Assembly: GCA_003647375.1 (NCBI GenBank)
Contig: QMMS01000292.1
Span: 1-5,805 of the forward strand
Direction of reading: 5' to 3'
Length of the DNA stretch: 5,805 bases
Source of the DNA: Deltaproteobacteria bacterium
GTDB lineage: Bacteria; Desulfobacterota; Desulfobacteria; Desulfobacterales; B30-G6
The notes below the pieces were generated by a model. It did not search any database. It was not told the origin of the DNA and was given only the letters and a program-made list of their open reading frames with translations. The translations under genes and the position numbers were made by a program. Of the stretch, positions 1-5,282 are shown piece by piece. Positions within the stretch are counted from its first letter, which is position 1. Every line of letters begins with the position of its first letter.

Positions 1-360
1 ATAGACTTGGGAAAGCGAAGCCACGCCACTAGATGCCCCAACACCATAAAGAGAGAAATTGGGTTTGCGCTCCACTTCATCTGCTATAACAATACTGGAA
101 ACGGTCCGGGTAACAGGTTTGTCATCTCCGTTAAACGTCAGGCTAAATCGACCCACCGAACCACTGCAGGAAAAAGAACCGGCAACAGGGAGTATCTCTA
201 ATTTCCCTGTCTTTCCTTCGGCATGCAAATCATCAAACAAACCGGTATGTTGGATACCCACCGGCATTGCCACAATGACGTCCCCATCCTTTTCAAGCAA
301 TTCTTCAGCAATTTCCCGAGCATCACGACTATTGCCCAGAATCAGCGTTTTTGCATCCAA
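1..360 (-). CDS. N-terminal part of an unrecognised protein (C-terminus outside window)
   Basis: I read 120 open codons on the minus strand, from a TTG at 358-360 to the window edge with no stop. The frame opens only at a TGA at 403-405 and holds no ATG before the start region, so TTG is chosen. It has an AAAGGA ribosome site six bases upstream and gives a sensible start, MDAKTLILGNSRDAREIAEE. The visible part looks like an alpha/beta domain: a beta strand (TLILGNS), an amphipathic helix, then a second strand (DVIVAMPVG). Near residues 67-73 is GSFSCSG with a single cysteine, and near the edge is ERKPNFSLYG. I do not recognise the family. Its place after an HdrA-like gene makes a flavin or iron-sulfur redox protein plausible, but no cofactor motif is visible. 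It is separated from the upstream gene by a 222-base gap full of inverted repeats, so its expression may be partly independent. Confidence is good that it is coding, low for function. Confidence 0.7.
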   Translation of the reverse strand, partial: MDAKTLILGNSRDAREIAEELLEKDGDVIVAMPVGIQHTGLFDDLHAEGKTGKLEILPVAGSFSCSGSVGRFSLTFNGDDKPVTRTVSSIVIADEVERKPNFSLYGVGASSGVASLSQVY

Positions 361-366
361 AGCAAG

Positions 367-372
367 TCCTTT
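367..372 (-). promoter_or_regulatory. Ribosome binding site setting a TTG start
   Basis: The minus strand reads AAAGGA, six bases before the TTG at 358-360. It supports this non-ATG start, since no ATG or GTG lies between the upstream in-frame stop and this position. It sits four bases downstream of a strong 13-bp hairpin, which could influence ribosome access. Confidence 0.55.
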
Positions 373-376
373 CGAT

Positions 377-410
377 CCTGCTGAATTCGTAAAAAGCCGA
401 ATTCAGCAGG
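377..410. repeat. 13-bp perfect inverted repeat before the TTG start
   Basis: CCTGCTGAATTCG (377-389) and CGAATTCAGCAGG (398-410) are perfect complements around an 8-base spacer. In the minus-strand transcript this forms a stable hairpin ending four bases before the AAAGGA ribosome site of the partial gene at 1-360. It could be a translation-modulating or processing hairpin, or an operator. It lacks a following T run in the direction of transcription, so it is not a standard terminator. Its outer base is also the first base of the heptad array at 410. Confidence 0.75.
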
Positions 411-554
411 TGTTTGGTATTTTGTATTTTGTGTTTTGTGTTTGGTATTTTGTGTTTGGTATTTTGTGTTTGGTATTTTGTGTTTGGTTTGAAATATATG
501 CTAAATATACCGAGCCGGTAGGCCTCCAAATACTAAACACTAAATACAAAACAC
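410..554. repeat. Heptad-repeat array forming a large imperfect inverted repeat
   Basis: On the plus strand 410-486 is exactly eleven 7-base units of the form GTRTTTK (GTGTTTG, GTATTTT, GTGTTTT), mostly alternating. At 527-554 are four units of the complementary type (CAAATAC, TAAACAC, TAAATAC, AAAACAC), so the two arms can pair in several registers into a long AT-rich stem. The centre (487-526) contains a small hairpin, TACCG-AGC-CGGTA, at 508-520. The block fills most of the gap between the HdrA-like gene and the partial downstream gene. Phase is strictly 7, so it would frame-shift a coding sequence; its reading in either strand is low-complexity and not protein-like. Heptanucleotide repeat families between genes are known from cyanobacteria (STRR). 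I infer a similar repeat family here, not a gene. Confidence 0.85.
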
Positions 555-555
555 T

Positions 556-589
556 CTCGTAAAAAAGTAAATTCCTGATTTTTTACGAG
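556..589 (-). terminator. AT-rich hairpin across the stop of the HdrA-like gene; possible weak terminator
   Basis: CTCGTAAAAAA (556-566) pairs with TTTTTTACGAG (579-589), an 11-bp perfect stem with a 12-base loop. The stem includes the TAA stop (583-585) of the HdrA-like gene. In the minus direction the second arm itself starts with six T, but no T run follows the hairpin, so it is at best a weak terminator. An mRNA 3'-end stabiliser or processing site is equally possible. Confidence 0.45.
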
Positions 590-1824
590 GCCATATTCCC
601 CAGATACTTAGTTACCTCAAAAGCAGTCTTGCCGGCACTGGCGATGGACTCGGGGATGCTCATAGGGCCGGTAACGGAGCCGGTTGTAAAAATGCCTTTT
701 TCAGCAGACAGGCTCCCTTTGTCGGCCTGTTCAATAAACCCGGTTTCGGCAAGTTGCAGCTTCAGTGTTTCTGCTGTTTCCTGCATGTCTTGACAGGGCG
801 TCATCCCTACGGAAAGAACGACCAGGTCAAATTCCTCCTGCAAAGTTTCACTGGACGTATTATCCAGAAATGTCACCTGTAATTGATCGTTTCCTGCAGG
901 ATAAATATCTCCCGGAATGGCCCTTATCAAGCGGACATCTTTCTGAATTTTAGCGTAAAATTCGTCAAAATCTCTGCCAAAGGTCTGTACATCCATGTAG
1001 AAAAAAGTGATCTGTGTTTCAGGCTGCCGTGCTTTTACCAGACCCGCCATGCGCAGGGCTGAACCGCAGCAGACTTTCGAACACCACAGGTGGTTGAGTT
1101 TGGCATCACGACTACCCACGCATTGAATAAAAGCGATTCTGTCTGCCTCGACACCGTTAGAAGGCTTTATTGCCCGCCCATCCCTTCTCAACATCCTTTC
1201 CATGTCCAGGTTTGTTACGACATTCTTAAATTTACCATACCCGTATGGTTTGCTCACAGGGTCGAACGGCTTGAACCCTGTGGCGAGAATCACAGCATTT
1301 GCATGGGCGGATAGCGTCGTTTCTCCGGCATCCAGGTCGATGGCGCCTTCCGGGCACGCCTCCCGGCATATTGTGCACGATTGATCCTTCAGATAGCGGC
1401 ATTTTTCACCTGAGATAGCATAAAAAGGAACGTGATTCCTGGAAAACCCTTTCAAGACTGCACCCTTTTCAGGGCACTTTTCAAAACAGATCCCACAATT
1501 GCTGCATTTTTCAGGATTGATAAAAACCGGTTTTTTCAGTAGTGAAACGGAAAAATCTTCTGATTTGGAAACATTCTGAACACGGGTGCCGCTCATCATT
1601 TTGATTTTTGGATTATTAACGACCCGATCGAGTTTTTCCTCAACCATGCAGGCACCACATTTGACGCACTGGTCCGTGGCTTTGCACGTATACTGGATGG
1701 CATGGCCACCGGGAAAGTCTGATTGCTCTACGATTTCAACGTCGATATCCAAATCGGCCAGTTCAGATGCCGCCGCAAGCCCGGCAACACCACCACCGAT
1801 AACAAGAACCTTTTTCGCCGTCAT
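583..1824 (-). CDS. HdrA/QmoA-like FAD and [4Fe-4S] oxidoreductase subunit
   Basis: This is a 413-residue flavoprotein related to heterodisulfide reductase subunit A and QmoA, cytoplasmic, with no signal peptide. The N-terminal Rossmann motif is VIGGGVAGLAAA (8-19). A cysteine group C47/C53/C56/C59 follows at the site where HdrA and QmoA proteins carry cysteines. Two ferredoxin-type sites come next, C107-x2-C-x2-C-x3-C117 and C142, C150-x2-C-x3-C157. Then come the ATGF strand (181-184), the IQCVGSR segment (233-239) with C248 and C252-C253, and a C-terminal FAD-binding stretch GIFTTGSVTGP (377-387). Length is close to that of QmoA, much shorter than methanogen HdrA. The ATG is preceded by AAGG six bases upstream. 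Family knowledge suggests electron transfer or bifurcation with an HdrB/C-type partner; an HdrB/D-like protein is encoded at the start of this same gene run. The exact substrate cannot be read from sequence, and HdrA versus QmoA subfamily is unresolved. Confidence 0.88.
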   Translation of the reverse strand: MTAKKVLVIGGGVAGLAAASELADLDIDVEIVEQSDFPGGHAIQYTCKATDQCVKCGACMVEEKLDRVVNNPKIKMMSGTRVQNVSKSEDFSVSLLKKPVFINPEKCSNCGICFEKCPEKGAVLKGFSRNHVPFYAISGEKCRYLKDQSCTICREACPEGAIDLDAGETTLSAHANAVILATGFKPFDPVSKPYGYGKFKNVVTNLDMERMLRRDGRAIKPSNGVEADRIAFIQCVGSRDAKLNHLWCSKVCCGSALRMAGLVKARQPETQITFFYMDVQTFGRDFDEFYAKIQKDVRLIRAIPGDIYPAGNDQLQVTFLDNTSSETLQEEFDLVVLSVGMTPCQDMQETAETLKLQLAETGFIEQADKGSLSAEKGIFTTGSVTGPMSIPESIASAGKTAFEVTKYLGNMAS

Positions 1825-1886
1825 TATGAACCTTTTTTAGTACCCTCGTTGTAATTTTTGTTTTTTTAATGGAAAAAATAAAACCA

Positions 1887-1966
1887 ATCACGAAAACACG
1901 AAAACTGAAAAATACGAAAGCTTTCATGATCTTTTTCGTGATTTCATACTTTCGTGATTTCGTGAT
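1887..1966. repeat. Octad-repeat inverted repeat (TTTCGTGA family)
   Basis: The right arm has four TTTCGTGA/TTTCATAC-type units in perfect 8-base phase (1934-1965), preceded by a TTTCATGA at 1922-1929 after a 4-base offset. The left arm has the complementary units TCACGAAA, ACACGAAA, ACTGAAAA and ATACGAAA (1888-1919). The outer 9 bp (1887-1895 with 1958-1966) pair perfectly, then 7 bp (1897-1903 with 1950-1956), with mismatches further in; GAAAGCTTTC (1916-1925) is a palindrome at the left-arm/right-arm junction. It fills much of the 188-base gap between the PocR-like and HdrA-like genes. Either strand reads only as low-complexity KTRKLK- or FRDFVI-like peptide, so I do not call a gene. The remaining gap sequence (1825-1886) is AT-rich, with the AAGG ribosome site of the HdrA-like gene at 1831-1834. 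Confidence 0.8.
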
Positions 1967-2001
1967 AAAAGATCTCTTTCTTTTCCGGTTTATCCGGGCT
2001 G

Positions 2002-2019
2002 GCAATAATTTTCTATTGC
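2002..2019 (-). other. Small hairpin at the stop of the PocR-like gene
   Basis: GCAATA (2002-2007) and TATTGC (2014-2019) are complementary around a 6-base loop, and the TAG stop (2013-2015) lies at the loop/stem junction. The stem is short and AT-rich and has no T run after it in the transcript direction, so I do not call it a terminator. It matters mainly because two other genes here have hairpins through their stops. Confidence 0.35.
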
Positions 2020-2528
2020 TGTCCCGCTTCAAATTCTGCAACAATGGCCTTTATCTCACTCTCCACAAAATCGGCACATTCTTGAGCTTCCTCGGTTGTC
2101 ATTGACCCCATGTCATCCACCAGGTCTTCAATCTCTTTTTCATCGATACCGATGGTTTTGTTGATCATAAAGGTGTCGACTTCTCCATCTGCCGGCAGTC
2201 TGCCACATCCACCCGCCGTCCCGACAAATTCGTCTTTTACAAAAATAGGGACAACTATTTTTAATATCCCGGCATCGCACTCTTCAACAACCGCTTTGCG
2301 GGTTTTCTGCGCCTGTGATGCCATGTTCATATGCGCCACGGCACAGATAAAGGGACCCCCTTTCTCGCTACCTTTAATGACCGGGCAGATCCGGTTCGAC
2401 CATTTCACATAATCGGTTATCCTGGCGCCTTCTATATTAAAGGTTACCGACTGTATCCGGCACTTCTCTATAATCTTTTTTTCCAGTTCGATCCATTTTC
2501 CCATGGGTTGAATATCTGTCAATTCCAT
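2013..2528 (-). CDS. Stand-alone PocR-type sensory domain protein
   Basis: This is a 171-residue cytoplasmic protein. Its core resembles the PocR ligand-binding domain (a PAS-like fold usually found at the N-terminus of AraC-type regulators or histidine kinases). Visible family features are NRICPVI (45-51), a central segment with C62, ECDAGILKIVVPIFV (83-97), and FVGTAGGCGRLP (101-112), where PocR proteins usually have a G-rich loop. Six cysteines are present (23, 48, 62, 84, 108, 151). The C-terminus (130-168) is acidic and helical, with no helix-turn-helix, kinase or GGDEF domain, so this is a lone sensor domain. The ATG has an AAGGAG site six bases upstream. It lies 25 bases after the last of three cysteine-rich paralogues, so it is probably co-transcribed. 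A sensor of a small metabolite or redox state is inferred from the family; no ligand can be named. Confidence 0.8.
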   Translation of the reverse strand: MELTDIQPMGKWIELEKKIIEKCRIQSVTFNIEGARITDYVKWSNRICPVIKGSEKGGPFICAVAHMNMASQAQKTRKAVVEECDAGILKIVVPIFVKDEFVGTAGGCGRLPADGEVDTFMINKTIGIDEKEIEDLVDDMGSMTTEEAQECADFVESEIKAIVAEFEAGQQ

Positions 2529-2553
2529 TTGATGCTCCTTTTACATGTTGGGG

Positions 2554-3255
2554 TTAAAAAAGTTGTTTTTCATATTTTATCGACTCCCGGTCGAATTCCT
2601 CGTATAGAATTTTCAAGCGTTCATTGGCAATGTTGTTTCTATACTCTTTTTCTTCCTTTTCCCTTTCCGTCTGGTAACAGGCCAGACAGCGCTCATAGCG
2701 ATGGGTCTTCCCCAAGCAGGTTATCGTGAAGCCTACCATCAGAAATGTCATTTCATTATCATAACCGACAAAGTGCTCTACGCCGGGAACGTATTCCAGC
2801 ATCACTGTTACCGCCACCTCATTGCCCTCTCTGGCAATATTGATATAATCGTGGATGACCAGCGTTGCATCGTGTTCTTTCTGGTACCCGTCAAATTTAA
2901 CGGTCATATCGTCCAGATCAAAAAGGCGTCTTTCGATTTTGATCCCGCCCTGTTCCAACCTTCGGTAATCTTTCTGGAGATAACGGTTGGCAACCACTAC
3001 TGCCTGGGAAACATGCGGGCACAGGTTATCCGGGCAACCACGGGCATAGCACTTTCTGAATTCATACTCTTGTGCGTCGATGCTTCCTTTGTAACTACAG
3101 AGGAAAATGAACGCCTGAAACGGGTTGTCACGATGCGCAAAATCGACCGGCAGAATATCAAAGCTCGTTTCACATGTCACTACCGATCCTTTTTTCTTCA
3201 GACCCACAAGATCTGTTACCCGGCCGGGGGGATTGTTGATAGATGTTTGTGCCAT
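2554..3255 (-). CDS. Cysteine-rich protein of unrecognised family, copy 1 of 3 (third in transcription order)
   Basis: I do not recognise this family. The protein is 233 residues, soluble, with no signal peptide or membrane segment. Eight cysteines (28, 53, 69, 74, 79, 180, 190, 193) are shared with both neighbouring paralogues. They form two groups: C69-x4-C74-x4-C79, inside FRKCYARGCPDNLCPHVSQA, and C180-x4-H185-x4-C190-x2-C193. Such spacing suggests a metal or iron-sulfur site, or redox-active thiols. Residues about 198-230 are charged and helical, possibly a coiled coil. I chose the ATG at 3253-3255 over an in-frame GTG three codons upstream, because AAGGTGG lies five bases before it and MAQT then aligns with MEQT of the paralogue at 3986-4723. 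Aligned by hand without gaps to that paralogue, 154 of 233 residues match (66%). This copy is 26 bases downstream of the middle one, so it is probably co-transcribed. Confidence 0.88.
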   Translation of the reverse strand: MAQTSINNPPGRVTDLVGLKKKGSVVTCETSFDILPVDFAHRDNPFQAFIFLCSYKGSIDAQEYEFRKCYARGCPDNLCPHVSQAVVVANRYLQKDYRRLEQGGIKIERRLFDLDDMTVKFDGYQKEHDATLVIHDYINIAREGNEVAVTVMLEYVPGVEHFVGYDNEMTFLMVGFTITCLGKTHRYERCLACYQTEREKEEKEYRNNIANERLKILYEEFDRESIKYEKQLF

Positions 3256-3260
3256 TTTGT

Positions 3261-3267
3261 CCACCTT
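3261..3267 (-). promoter_or_regulatory. Ribosome binding site deciding the start of cysteine-rich copy 1
   Basis: The minus strand reads AAGGTGG, five bases before ATG 3253-3255. It overlaps the alternative GTG start at 3262-3264, which argues against that longer reading. Confidence 0.7.
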
Positions 3268-3281
3268 GTTCTATGTTTAGA

Positions 3282-3989
3282 TTAAAAAAACTGCTTTTCA
3301 CATTTTATCGACGCATTGTCAAATTCATTGTAGAGTATTTTCAAGCGTTCATTGGCAATAGTCACTTTTTCTTTTTTTTCTATGGCTTCCTGATCCTTAG
3401 AATAACAGGCAAAACAGCGTTCATGCTGGTGGGTATTGCCCTGGCAGGTAATACCGAAGACAACCATCAAGAAAATTCTCTGAATCTTATAATTGTCGAT
3501 ATACTCTTGGGCAGACATGATATTCAGCACCGGATCAATTTTAACCCCATGCCCCTGACGGGCCATATCGATATAGTCGTGGATAATCTGGGTCGGCCCA
3601 TATGTTTCCTGCATCCCTTCAAATTTCTTGACGATCTCTTCCAAGGTCATGCGTCTTTTTTCGAGAACGATTCCGGCACGCTCCAATTTGTCGTAGTCAG
3701 CATAAGCATATGGCTTTGCCGTCATGACAGCCTGGTACATATTGGCACAGTGCTGATCAGAACATGCCCGGGCATAGCATTTGCGAAATCCATACGCTTT
3801 ACCATCAATGGTGCCGCCATAGCGACAGAGAAAAATAAAGGCTCGGACTGAATTTCCGCTATCATCGATCTCCAGAGGAACTATTTCAAAATAGGTTTGA
3901 CACGTGACGGATAAACCGTTCTGTTTCAAGGATACCAGGTCCGAAATTCGATTGGGAGGCGTATGAAGGGTCATAGGTTCTTTGCTCAC
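3282..3989 (-). CDS. Cysteine-rich protein of unrecognised family, copy 2 of 3 (divergent middle copy)
   Basis: This 235-residue paralogue aligns without gaps to the copy at 3986-4723 with 119 of 233 identities by hand (51%), so it is the most divergent of the three. All eight family cysteines are kept (30, 55, 71, 76, 81, 182, 192, 195), as is the His equivalent to H185 and an IHDY motif (136-139). The C-P-H after the third cysteine of the first group is replaced by C-A-N, and it has an extra cysteine at 230. It starts at a GTG (3987-3989) that overlaps the stop of the preceding copy as GTGA, so translation is probably coupled; the next in-frame ATG at 3972-3974 is an alternative start. Function is unknown. 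Keeping every cysteine despite drift elsewhere suggests the cysteine framework is the working part, and that this copy has a distinct partner or role. Confidence 0.88.
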   Translation of the reverse strand: MSKEPMTLHTPPNRISDLVSLKQNGLSVTCQTYFEIVPLEIDDSGNSVRAFIFLCRYGGTIDGKAYGFRKCYARACSDQHCANMYQAVMTAKPYAYADYDKLERAGIVLEKRRMTLEEIVKKFEGMQETYGPTQIIHDYIDMARQGHGVKIDPVLNIMSAQEYIDNYKIQRIFLMVVFGITCQGNTHQHERCFACYSKDQEAIEKKEKVTIANERLKILYNEFDNASIKCEKQFF

Positions 3990-4723
3990 ACCTCATTTTC
4001 GGCTGAGGCTGCTGCAGACTGTCCGAAAAATCGCTTTTCATACTGAATGGATACAGTGTCGAACTCCTCATACAGCAATTTTAATCGTTCATCGGCAATA
4101 GCAGCTTTCTCATTTTTTTCTTCCGCTTCCTTATCCATGGGGTAACAGGCCAGGCATCGTTCATAGTGATGCTTTTTCCCCAGACAGGTTACCGAAAAAT
4201 CCACCATTAAAAAAATCATCTGATTTTCATAATTGGCAAAATGCTCGGCGCCGGGAACAAATTCCAGGGTTACGTCTACACTAACGTCGTTGCCTTCCAT
4301 CGCGATATTGATATAATCGTGAATGGCCAGAATCGGTCCGTGTTCCTCCTGATATCCTTCAAACTTGATGGTCATTTCCTCAAGGTTGAAGAGATGTTTT
4401 TCTATCTGGATGCCGGCCTGCTGCAGCTTATGGTAATCCCTTTGAAGATACCGATTGGCAATCATCACGGCCTGGGAAACATGCGGGCACAGGTTGTGGG
4501 GGCACCCTCGGGCATAGCATTTTCTGAAAGTAAATTCCCGATCATCCACATTTCCCCTGTAGCGGCACAGAAAGATATAGGCCTGAAACGGATTGTCTCT
4601 ATGTTGAAAATCCACCGGCAAAATTTCAAAAGACGTCTGGCAGCTAACATCGCTCCCGCCCTGCTTCAAGGCTACCAGATCGGTGACGCGATTGGGGGAA
4701 ACATGCATTTTTGTTTGTTCCAT
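3986..4723 (-). CDS. Cysteine-rich protein of unrecognised family, copy 3 of 3 (first transcribed)
   Basis: This 245-residue protein is the first of the tandem trio and carries a short Ala/Glu-rich tail (about 234-245) that the others lack. It has the same eight cysteines (28, 53, 69, 74, 79, 180, 190, 193), H81 and H185, plus conserved NPFQAYIFLC (44-53), IHDYINIA (134-141) and FLMV (171-174) segments. The C-terminal third is charged and helical. The open frame extends upstream to 4828, but I chose ATG 4721-4723: it has AGAGG six bases before it, it matches the start of copy 1, and the extension overlaps the preceding gene and does not align with the paralogues. It follows the DsrE-like gene by 94 bases and overlaps copy 2 by four. 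I do not recognise the family; a metal- or cluster-binding or thiol-redox role is inferred only from the cysteines and the neighbouring redox genes. Confidence 0.88.
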   Translation of the reverse strand: MEQTKMHVSPNRVTDLVALKQGGSDVSCQTSFEILPVDFQHRDNPFQAYIFLCRYRGNVDDREFTFRKCYARGCPHNLCPHVSQAVMIANRYLQRDYHKLQQAGIQIEKHLFNLEEMTIKFEGYQEEHGPILAIHDYINIAMEGNDVSVDVTLEFVPGAEHFANYENQMIFLMVDFSVTCLGKKHHYERCLACYPMDKEAEEKNEKAAIADERLKLLYEEFDTVSIQYEKRFFGQSAAASAENEV

Positions 4724-4729
4724 GATTCG

Positions 4730-4734
4730 CCTCT
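4730..4734 (-). promoter_or_regulatory. Ribosome binding site deciding the start of cysteine-rich copy 3
   Basis: The minus strand reads AGAGG six bases before ATG 4721-4723. It supports the short start over an open-frame extension of 35 residues. Confidence 0.6.
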
Positions 4735-4817
4735 TTGCTCTTGATTTGATCGTTTCATTTTGCAAAACACAAACTGATAATGGGGATGCTTTTTTGCCCC
4801 AAGTGTCGAAACGTATC

Positions 4818-5195
4818 TTAAAATACAAACACGGCGTCTGCCTCTATAGCCGCCAAATTGACGGAGCCTGCCGCCGTAACTTCAGCCCCTTCAATCAAGT
4901 CGGATTCCTCGATATTGCGATCTTTGATACACGGACCGCAAACCCACATCTGTCCGCCTAACTCTTGAAAATCAGCAAGCAGCTTTTTCATGGGTGGGAA
5001 ACCACCTCCCGGCGGCATGTCGTCGACATATCCCGGAGTGGCGATACGAACACCGTCTCCCTGCAGAACGATAGTCGCTTGTATGTCCATAGCCAAGGCT
5101 GCACCGGCCAGAACAAACGGTATGTGGGCCATTTCCGACCGGTCTTCTCCACATGTACACATATATAATATTTTTTCCTGTTTTTCTTCTGTCAT
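4818..5195 (-). CDS. DsrE-like (DsrE/TusD superfamily) small sulfur-relay protein
   Basis: This 125-residue cytoplasmic protein has the DsrE-type alpha/beta layout: an N-terminal strand KILYMCTCG (8-16), a long helix around 22-36, a second strand ATIVLQGDGV (40-49), a glycine/proline-rich loop (54-68), then a helix and the strand-loop MWVCGPCIKDRNI (83-95). C86 and C89 lie where DsrE-family proteins place their persulfide-carrying cysteine; C13 and C15 form an additional pair near the N-terminus. It ends with AVFVF, the last strand. The ATG is preceded by TAAGGAG eight bases upstream. It lies 83 bases after the HdrB/D-like gene and 94 before the cysteine-rich trio. Family knowledge (DsrEFH, TusBCD) gives sulfur transfer by persulfide; many DsrE-like proteins have no proven activity. 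It could hand sulfur to, or take it from, the Hdr-like proteins or the cysteine-rich trio, which is inference. Confidence 0.85.
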   Translation of the reverse strand: MTEEKQEKILYMCTCGEDRSEMAHIPFVLAGAALAMDIQATIVLQGDGVRIATPGYVDDMPPGGGFPPMKKLLADFQELGGQMWVCGPCIKDRNIEESDLIEGAEVTAAGSVNLAAIEADAVFVF

Positions 5196-5259
5196 GGTTG
5201 TTTCTCCTTATGGCTACTAGTTAAAATTTAAATTCCCCGGATCAATAACATCGCGTTCC

Positions 5260-5282
5260 ATAAAATCGTGCAACGATTTTAT
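5260..5282 (-). terminator. AT-rich hairpin across the stop of the HdrB/D-like gene
   Basis: ATAAAATCG (5260-5268) and CGATTTTAT (5274-5282) form a perfect 9-bp stem with a 5-base loop; the stop (5279-5281) is inside the stem. No T run follows in the minus direction, so termination would be weak at best; transcript stabilisation or processing between this gene and the DsrE-like gene is another reading. Only the plus-strand direction has Ts after it, and no gene ends there. Confidence 0.4.

Noticed and set aside
410..554. CRISPR array
   Set aside because: Units are 7 bases with no spacers.
59..562. Plus-strand open frame of 167 codons
   Set aside because: It is the antisense of the partial minus-strand gene and then runs through the heptad array, giving an FVFCVWYFVFG-type low-complexity peptide.
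1763..2105. Open frames on both strands through the octad repeat
   Set aside because: The peptides are translated repeats and overlap the ends of well-supported genes.
2701..3851. Long plus-strand open frames opposite the cysteine-rich genes
   Set aside because: They mirror the paralogous minus-strand genes, have no good ribosome sites, and their similarity to each other follows from the paralogy on the other strand.
4241..4744. Plus-strand open frame of 167 codons
   Set aside because: It is the antisense shadow of cysteine-rich copy 3.
4782..4800. GGGG...CCCC hairpin as a terminator after the DsrE-like gene
   Set aside because: The outer stem is only 4 bp with poor inner pairing, and there is no T run after it in the direction of transcription.
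4724..4828. N-terminal extension of cysteine-rich copy 3 to an upstream ATG
   Set aside because: It overlaps the DsrE-like gene, does not align with the paralogues, and a well-placed ribosome site supports ATG 4721-4723.
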